Of a stretch of 8,507 nt of DNA, positions 5,594 through 8,507 are shown one piece after another. The DNA is from a bacterium (GTDB taxonomy: Bacteria > SZUA-79 > Acidulodesulfobacterales > Acidulodesulfobacteraceae). Location of the stretch: the NCBI GenBank assembly GCA_021828445.1, contig JAJZJD010000046.1, forward strand, positions 1 through 8,507, written 5' to 3'. Numbering within the stretch: position 1 is the stretch's first letter; each line of letters opens with the position of its first letter. Made by a program: the position numbers and the translations under genes. Under the pieces are notes generated by a model that did not search any database, was not told where the DNA came from, and saw nothing but the letters and a program-made list of their open reading frames with translations.

Positions 5594-6556
5594 TCAACGA
5601 ACGTAAGTCAGCCATTTTTCGTATTTTTTATTTCCGCCTTTTACTACATTAAAAAATATCTTCTGTAATTCGAGTGCAACTTTGCCTGCCTTTCCCATAC
5701 CTATTTTCCTGTCGTCTATTTCCCTGACGGGGGTGACTTCGGCGGCGGTTCCGGTTAAAAAAACCTCGTCGGCGATATAAAGTTGATCCCGGGTAATCCT
5801 TTCTTCTTTAATTTTTAACCCCATTTCTTTTTCCATAACCTCAATAACGCTTTTTCTGGTAATACCCGGAAGAACGGAAGAAAGAGGCGGGGTTTTAATA
5901 TATCCGTCGGAATAAACGAAGATATTTTCGCCGCTTGCCTCGCACACGAATCCTAGAGTATCGAGCATTATCGCCTCGTCGTAACCGGCGTTAACGGCTT
6001 CTTTTTTTGCCAGAATAGAATTTATATATTGACCGGTGGATTTGGACATACCCATAAAAGTATTAACATGGAACCTTGCGTAAGAAGACACCTTTGCTCT
6101 GATGCCGTTTTTAAGGGCTTCTTCTCCAAGATATGCCCCCCAGTACCAAGCGGAAACAGCGATTCTGGTATCATAATTTTTTATGAATATGCCGAGTCCG
6201 CCCCCGTCGCCTATAAAGATAAGGGGTCTTATATAGCATTCTTTAAATTTATTTATTTTAACAGTTTCTATAATTGCCTTTTTAATCTCTTTCTTTTCGT
6301 AAGGAACCGGTATCTGAAGAATATGGCAGGAGTTATAAAGCCTTTCTATATGCTCATCGAGCCGGAAAACGGCCGAACCGTCTTTTTTTGTTTCATAGCA
6401 TCTTATGCCTTCGAATGCGCCGAGACCGTAATGCAAAGAATGGCTGTTGACGGAAACCTTGGCATCTTTATAATCGACAAATTTCCCGTCCATCCATACT
6501 TTTGAACCCTCAAAAGGACTGGCGTTGCTCTTACCGGCTGTTTTTTTGCCTTTCAT
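5594..6556 (-). CDS. ilvE: Branched-chain amino acid aminotransferase (class IV PLP enzyme)
   Basis: The protein has 320 residues against about 305-310 for typical IlvE. It opens with a ~17-residue lysine-rich extension before the family start (KVWMDGKFVDYKDAKVSV). Motifs: LHYGLGAFEGIR (41-52); YIRPLIFIG (108-116); the PLP-binding lysine K172 in SKSTGQYINSILAKKEA; CEASGENIF (205-213), with E206 as the PLP-pyridine ligand; PPLSSVLPGITRKSVIE (223-239); and ADEVFLTGTAAEVTPVREID (262-281). These fit L-branched-chain and not D-amino-acid or aminodeoxychorismate-lyase members. Role: the last step of leucine, isoleucine and valine synthesis, moving the amino group from glutamate to the 2-oxo acid in the cytoplasm. 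It follows a 137-bp gap after mtnA and may have its own promoter there. The epimerase follows 25 bp later, probably on the same mRNA. The ribosome site is only a purine-rich AGAGAG. Confidence 0.93.
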   Translation of the reverse strand: MKGKKTAGKSNASPFEGSKVWMDGKFVDYKDAKVSVNSHSLHYGLGAFEGIRCYETKKDGSAVFRLDEHIERLYNSCHILQIPVPYEKKEIKKAIIETVKINKFKECYIRPLIFIGDGGGLGIFIKNYDTRIAVSAWYWGAYLGEEALKNGIRAKVSSYARFHVNTFMGMSKSTGQYINSILAKKEAVNAGYDEAIMLDTLGFVCEASGENIFVYSDGYIKTPPLSSVLPGITRKSVIEVMEKEMGLKIKEERITRDQLYIADEVFLTGTAAEVTPVREIDDRKIGMGKAGKVALELQKIFFNVVKGGNKKYEKWLTYVR

Positions 6557-6600
6557 AATTTTTCTCTCTTTTAAAATTTAAAAATTAAATTTATTTCTAA

Positions 6601-6606
6601 ATTATA
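6601..6606 (-). promoter_or_regulatory. Possible -10 box of an ilvE promoter
   Basis: On the minus strand, TATAAT occurs 44 bp before the ilvE ATG, in the 137-bp gap after mtnA. The hexamer 17 bp upstream (TCGCAA) matches the -35 consensus poorly and lies inside the arm of the palindromic repeat at 6623-6667. This is tentative in AT-rich DNA. Confidence 0.3.
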
Positions 6607-6622
6607 TACAATCTTGTTTATA

Positions 6623-6667
6623 ATTGCGAGCATATAGATTGTTTAGCGGTCTTCGACCACTCGCAAT
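6623..6667. repeat. 45-bp palindromic repeat with ATTGCGAG terminal inverted repeats
   Basis: ATTGCGAG (6623-6630) and CTCGCAAT (6660-6667) are perfect 8-bp inverted ends. Inside, GGTCTTCGACC forms a small hairpin, and AGATTGTTTAGCGG carries the reverse complement of CAATCT. Read on the minus strand, it starts GTCATTGCGAGTGGTCGAAG, a form of the GTCATTGCGAG...CAATCT repeats found between genes in many bacteria. It sits between mtnA and ilvE and is related to the degenerate copy at 3707-3737. Confidence 0.6.
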
Positions 6668-6693
6668 GACTGATTTTTATATATTTTATATTA

Positions 6694-7767
6694 TCATTTA
6701 CGGAAAATCTCCGCAATAGATTTTTTATAATCGGGATAAAGAATTCCTTTTTCGGTTATTATGGCAGACACGTATTTATTTGGAGTTACGTCGAAAGCGT
6801 AATTTAACGCCTTTGCGTTTTCGGGCGCAATCCTTTTGCCGAATACCGTGACAACCTCGTTTATATCCCGTTCCTCAATAGGAATTTCATCGCCGGATTC
6901 AAGGTTTATATCTATCGTGGAAAGCGGGGCGGCTACGTAAAACGGAATATTATTTTCTTTTGCGAGAACGGCAACCTGATAAGTTCCGATTTTATTTGCG
7001 ACGTCGCCGTTGGACGCTATTCTGTCGGCGCCGACTATAACCGCGTTAATTTTACCTTTTCTCATCAATAGCCCCGCTGAATTATCGGCAATAAGGGTAA
7101 CCGGAATGTTGTCCTCCATAAGTTCCCACATAGTTAGTCTTGCCCCCTGAAGAAACGGTCTTGTTTCGTCGGATATTACCGATATTTTTTTATTTTCGGA
7201 AACCGCCGCCCTTATGACTCCCAGCGCGGTGCCGTAGCCGGCGGTAGCAAGCGCGCCGGCATTGCAGTGGGTAAGAACGTTAAAGCCGTCTTTTAAAAGG
7301 GATGCCCCGTATCGTCCCATATTTTTGTTTATTTCTATATCCTCATCATAGATTTTGAGGGATTCGGCTCTTATGCGGCTTACTATTTTTTTTAGATCGG
7401 CATTGTTTTTATCTACGCTTTTTCCTTCGGTTTCTACAAGCTCTTTAATTCTGCTTATCGCCCAGCCGAGATTTACAGCGGTAGGTCTTGCCGAGAACAT
7501 AAAACCCGCTATATCAAAAAACTTCTTTTTAAACGTTTCGTAACTGTTTACTTCCGGCAAATCAAGCACGGATTTAGCGCCGAGATACAAACCGAAAGCC
7601 GCAGAAACACCGATTGCCGGAGCACCCCTGACAATCATATCTTTTATGGCATCATACACGTCTTTGTAAGTTTTTAATTCGACGTAAATTATTTCAAGAG
7701 GAAGTTTTCTCTGGTCGAGCATTTCGACGACGTCGTCGTCCCTTAATTTTAAAGTATAAAAAGCCAT
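6694..7767 (-). CDS. mtnA: S-methyl-5-thioribose-1-phosphate isomerase (MtnA, eIF-2B-related family)
   Basis: The protein has 357 residues, the usual length. Motifs: IVRGAPAIGVSAAFGL (45-60); RPTAVNLGWA (94-103); THCNAGALATAGYGTALG (166-183), with catalytic C168; SDETRPFLQGARLT (199-212); and GADRIASNGDVANKIGTY (246-263), with catalytic D248. This set separates MtnA from eIF-2B regulatory subunits. Role: converts 5-methylthioribose-1-phosphate to 5-methylthioribulose-1-phosphate in the cytoplasm, a step of methionine salvage or of the 5-methylthioadenosine shunt. A good Shine-Dalgarno GGAGG (7781-7777) lies 9 nt before the ATG. It follows gatB by 84 bp on the same strand. No other methionine-salvage gene is in the window, so the rest of the pathway must be elsewhere. 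Ribose-1,5-bisphosphate isomerase is a less likely alternative. Confidence 0.94.
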   Translation of the reverse strand: MAFYTLKLRDDDVVEMLDQRKLPLEIIYVELKTYKDVYDAIKDMIVRGAPAIGVSAAFGLYLGAKSVLDLPEVNSYETFKKKFFDIAGFMFSARPTAVNLGWAISRIKELVETEGKSVDKNNADLKKIVSRIRAESLKIYDEDIEINKNMGRYGASLLKDGFNVLTHCNAGALATAGYGTALGVIRAAVSENKKISVISDETRPFLQGARLTMWELMEDNIPVTLIADNSAGLLMRKGKINAVIVGADRIASNGDVANKIGTYQVAVLAKENNIPFYVAAPLSTIDINLESGDEIPIEERDINEVVTVFGKRIAPENAKALNYAFDVTPNKYVSAIITEKGILYPDYKKSIAEIFRK

Positions 7768-7776
7768 TTTTTAAAG

Positions 7777-7781
7777 CCTCC
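7777..7781 (-). promoter_or_regulatory. Shine-Dalgarno of mtnA
   Basis: On the minus strand, GGAGG lies 9 nt before the ATG at 7767, between the stop of the HicA-like frame (7794) and mtnA. It supports the chosen mtnA start. Confidence 0.7.
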
Positions 7782-7793
7782 GTATTAAAAAAC

Positions 7794-7883
7794 CTAAAAA
7801 TTTATATCTACAGATTCAACCACCTGTTTTACTATTTTAGGATGTAATATTTTATTTGAATGAAACGGGATCACGGCTCCTCC
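7794..7883 (-). pseudogene. Probable 3' remnant of a HicA-type toxin gene, overlapping the gatB 3' end in another frame
   Basis: In a frame offset from gatB, the minus strand reads GGAVIPFHSNKILHPK and then IVKQVVESVDINF to a TAG at 7796-7794. This matches, without gaps, the C-terminal pattern of HicA/YcfA-type mRNA interferases as I remember it: V-x-V-P-x-H-x-x-K-x-L, followed by a 12-residue amphipathic helix ending in I. The frame is open upstream only to 7922 and has no ATG. A GTG at 7874 behind GGGAGGAGCC would give only 26 residues. The conserved HicA N-terminal half (KGSH region) and a hicB partner are absent. The first third overlaps the last 11 codons of gatB. The best reading is a deletion scar that joined the end of a hicA gene to the end of gatB. 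Recognition is by eye only, so a chance resemblance remains possible. Confidence 0.45.
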
Positions 7884-8507
7884 CGCTTTTATAATTTTCG
7901 ATATATCTCTGCAATATCTCGTTCACTTTTTTAGGATTGGCTTTGCCTTTTGTTTTTTTCATCGCCTCTCCGACGAAAAAGCCGAATAATTTGTCTTTTC
8001 CGCCGATTAAATCGGCAAGTTCTTTTTGATTTTCATCAAGCACCTGTTTTACTATATCTTCGATTCCTTTATCGTCGGAAACCTGTGCTAAATTATTTTC
8101 TTTTATGACTTCTCCCGCTTTTTTGCCTGATGAAAGCATTTCCGCCAGTACTATTTTACCGGTGTTTCTGTTAATGCTGCCGGATTCTACCGCAGTTATC
8201 AGCTCAAGGAAATCCTGAGCTTTAATCAAGCTCCTTCCTTCGCTTTCCCTTACTTTCAATTCCGAAAGAAGTTCGTTTATAACCCAGTTCGCTAATTTCT
8301 TAATTTCGACCCTGCCGTTATTTTCCTTTATTAAATCTTCAAAGTAATGCGCTATGTCTTTATCCTGAGTAAGCACTTCCGCGTCGTATTCCGTCAGCTT
8401 ATATTCCGAAACGTATCTGCCTCTTTTTGCCTCAGGCAGTTCTATAATGGAATTTTTAATTTCGGATATAAACTCTTCCGATAAAATTAACGGCGGCAAA
8501 TCCGGTT
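7852..8507 (-). CDS. gatB: Aspartyl/glutamyl-tRNA amidotransferase subunit B, C-terminal part (5' end beyond window)
   Basis: The frame is open to the right edge and gives the last 217 residues of a protein that is normally about 475 long. It begins PDLPPLILSEEFI, the hinge (EPDLPPL) that ends the GatB catalytic cradle. It continues through ELPEAKRGRYVSEYKLTEYDAEVLT, the helical domain, and the YqeY-like tail domain with GFFVGEAMKKTKGKANPKKVNEIL, the GatB end signature. Role: with GatA and GatC, converts misacylated Asp-tRNA(Asn) or Glu-tRNA(Gln) to Asn- or Gln-tRNA; subunit B holds the kinase activity and binds tRNA through the tail. The TTG at 8499 is internal and not a start. After NEILQRYIENYK, the last residues SGRSRDPVSFK have no family counterpart that I recall and overlap the HicA-like frame. 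mtnA follows after 84 bp. Confidence 0.94.
   Translation of the reverse strand, partial: PDLPPLILSEEFISEIKNSIIELPEAKRGRYVSEYKLTEYDAEVLTQDKDIAHYFEDLIKENNGRVEIKKLANWVINELLSELKVRESEGRSLIKAQDFLELITAVESGSINRNTGKIVLAEMLSSGKKAGEVIKENNLAQVSDDKGIEDIVKQVLDENQKELADLIGGKDKLFGFFVGEAMKKTKGKANPKKVNEILQRYIENYKSGRSRDPVSFK

Noticed and set aside
6029..6505. A 158-codon open frame on the plus strand
   Set aside because: It lies wholly antisense to ilvE, whose motifs are intact, shows no family pattern, and is explained by codon bias of the opposite strand.
7793..7841. Inverted repeat CCTAAAA / TTTTAGG between gatB and mtnA as a terminator
   Set aside because: Only 7 bp, low GC and a 35-nt loop. The sequence is better explained by the HicA-like coding remnant.
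7821..8055. A 15-bp exact repeat CACCTGTTTTACTAT at 7821-7835 and 8041-8055
   Set aside because: In both places it encodes IVKQV, once in gatB and once in the HicA-like frame. One 15-bp match in 8.5 kb of AT-rich DNA can occur by chance, and no other similarity flanks it.
8497..8499. TTG as the start of a 215-residue protein
   Set aside because: The frame continues upstream to the edge with codons for P and D, completing the internal GatB motif PDLPPL. The gene is simply cut by the window.

Overview
The window is AT-rich (roughly 38-40% GC by eye) and fully bacterial in style: dense genes, short gaps and Shine-Dalgarno sites. Two ADP-heptose-type glycosyltransferases of family GT9 point to a Gram-negative organism with a lipopolysaccharide core. 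The scattered ATTGCGAG...CAATCT palindromic debris is the sort often seen in deltaproteobacteria-like genomes, but I cannot name a taxon from this sequence.

Layout. (1) Positions 1-2878, minus strand: a compact envelope-sugar operon, read as polysaccharide deacetylase, then GT9 heptosyltransferase, then a second GT9 gene cut by the left edge. The gaps are 21 bp and then a 4-bp ATGA overlap. (2) 2879-2969: a very AT-rich divergent promoter region. (3) 2970-4403, plus strand: a GT2 polyprenyl-phosphate-glucose-synthase-like glycosyltransferase, a small palindromic repeat, and a 3-methyladenine DNA glycosylase (AAG/MPG type). (4) 4404-4573: a convergent gap holding a 77-bp imperfect palindrome and a perfect 14-bp-stem hairpin. 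(5) 4574-8507, minus strand, read right to left: the 3' part of gatB (cut by the right edge), mtnA, ilvE, a galE-like epimerase started at TTG, and an 18-codon lysine-rich mini-gene.

How the genes relate. The deacetylase, both GT9 enzymes, the GT2 enzyme and the sugar epimerase all fit cell-surface polysaccharide or LPS synthesis. gatB (tRNA amidotransferase), mtnA (methionine salvage), ilvE (branched-chain amino acids) and the glycosylase (base-excision repair) are housekeeping genes without an obvious common pathway.

Items most worth a second look: (a) a previously unmarked 18-aa lysine-rich ORF whose near-perfect Shine-Dalgarno overlaps the epimerase stop codon; (b) a second reading frame across the 3' end of gatB that reads like the C-terminus of a HicA-type toxin, suggesting a toxin-gene remnant fused to gatB; (c) three palindromic intergenic elements. 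I see no CRISPR array, tRNA, rRNA, transposase or complete defence system.
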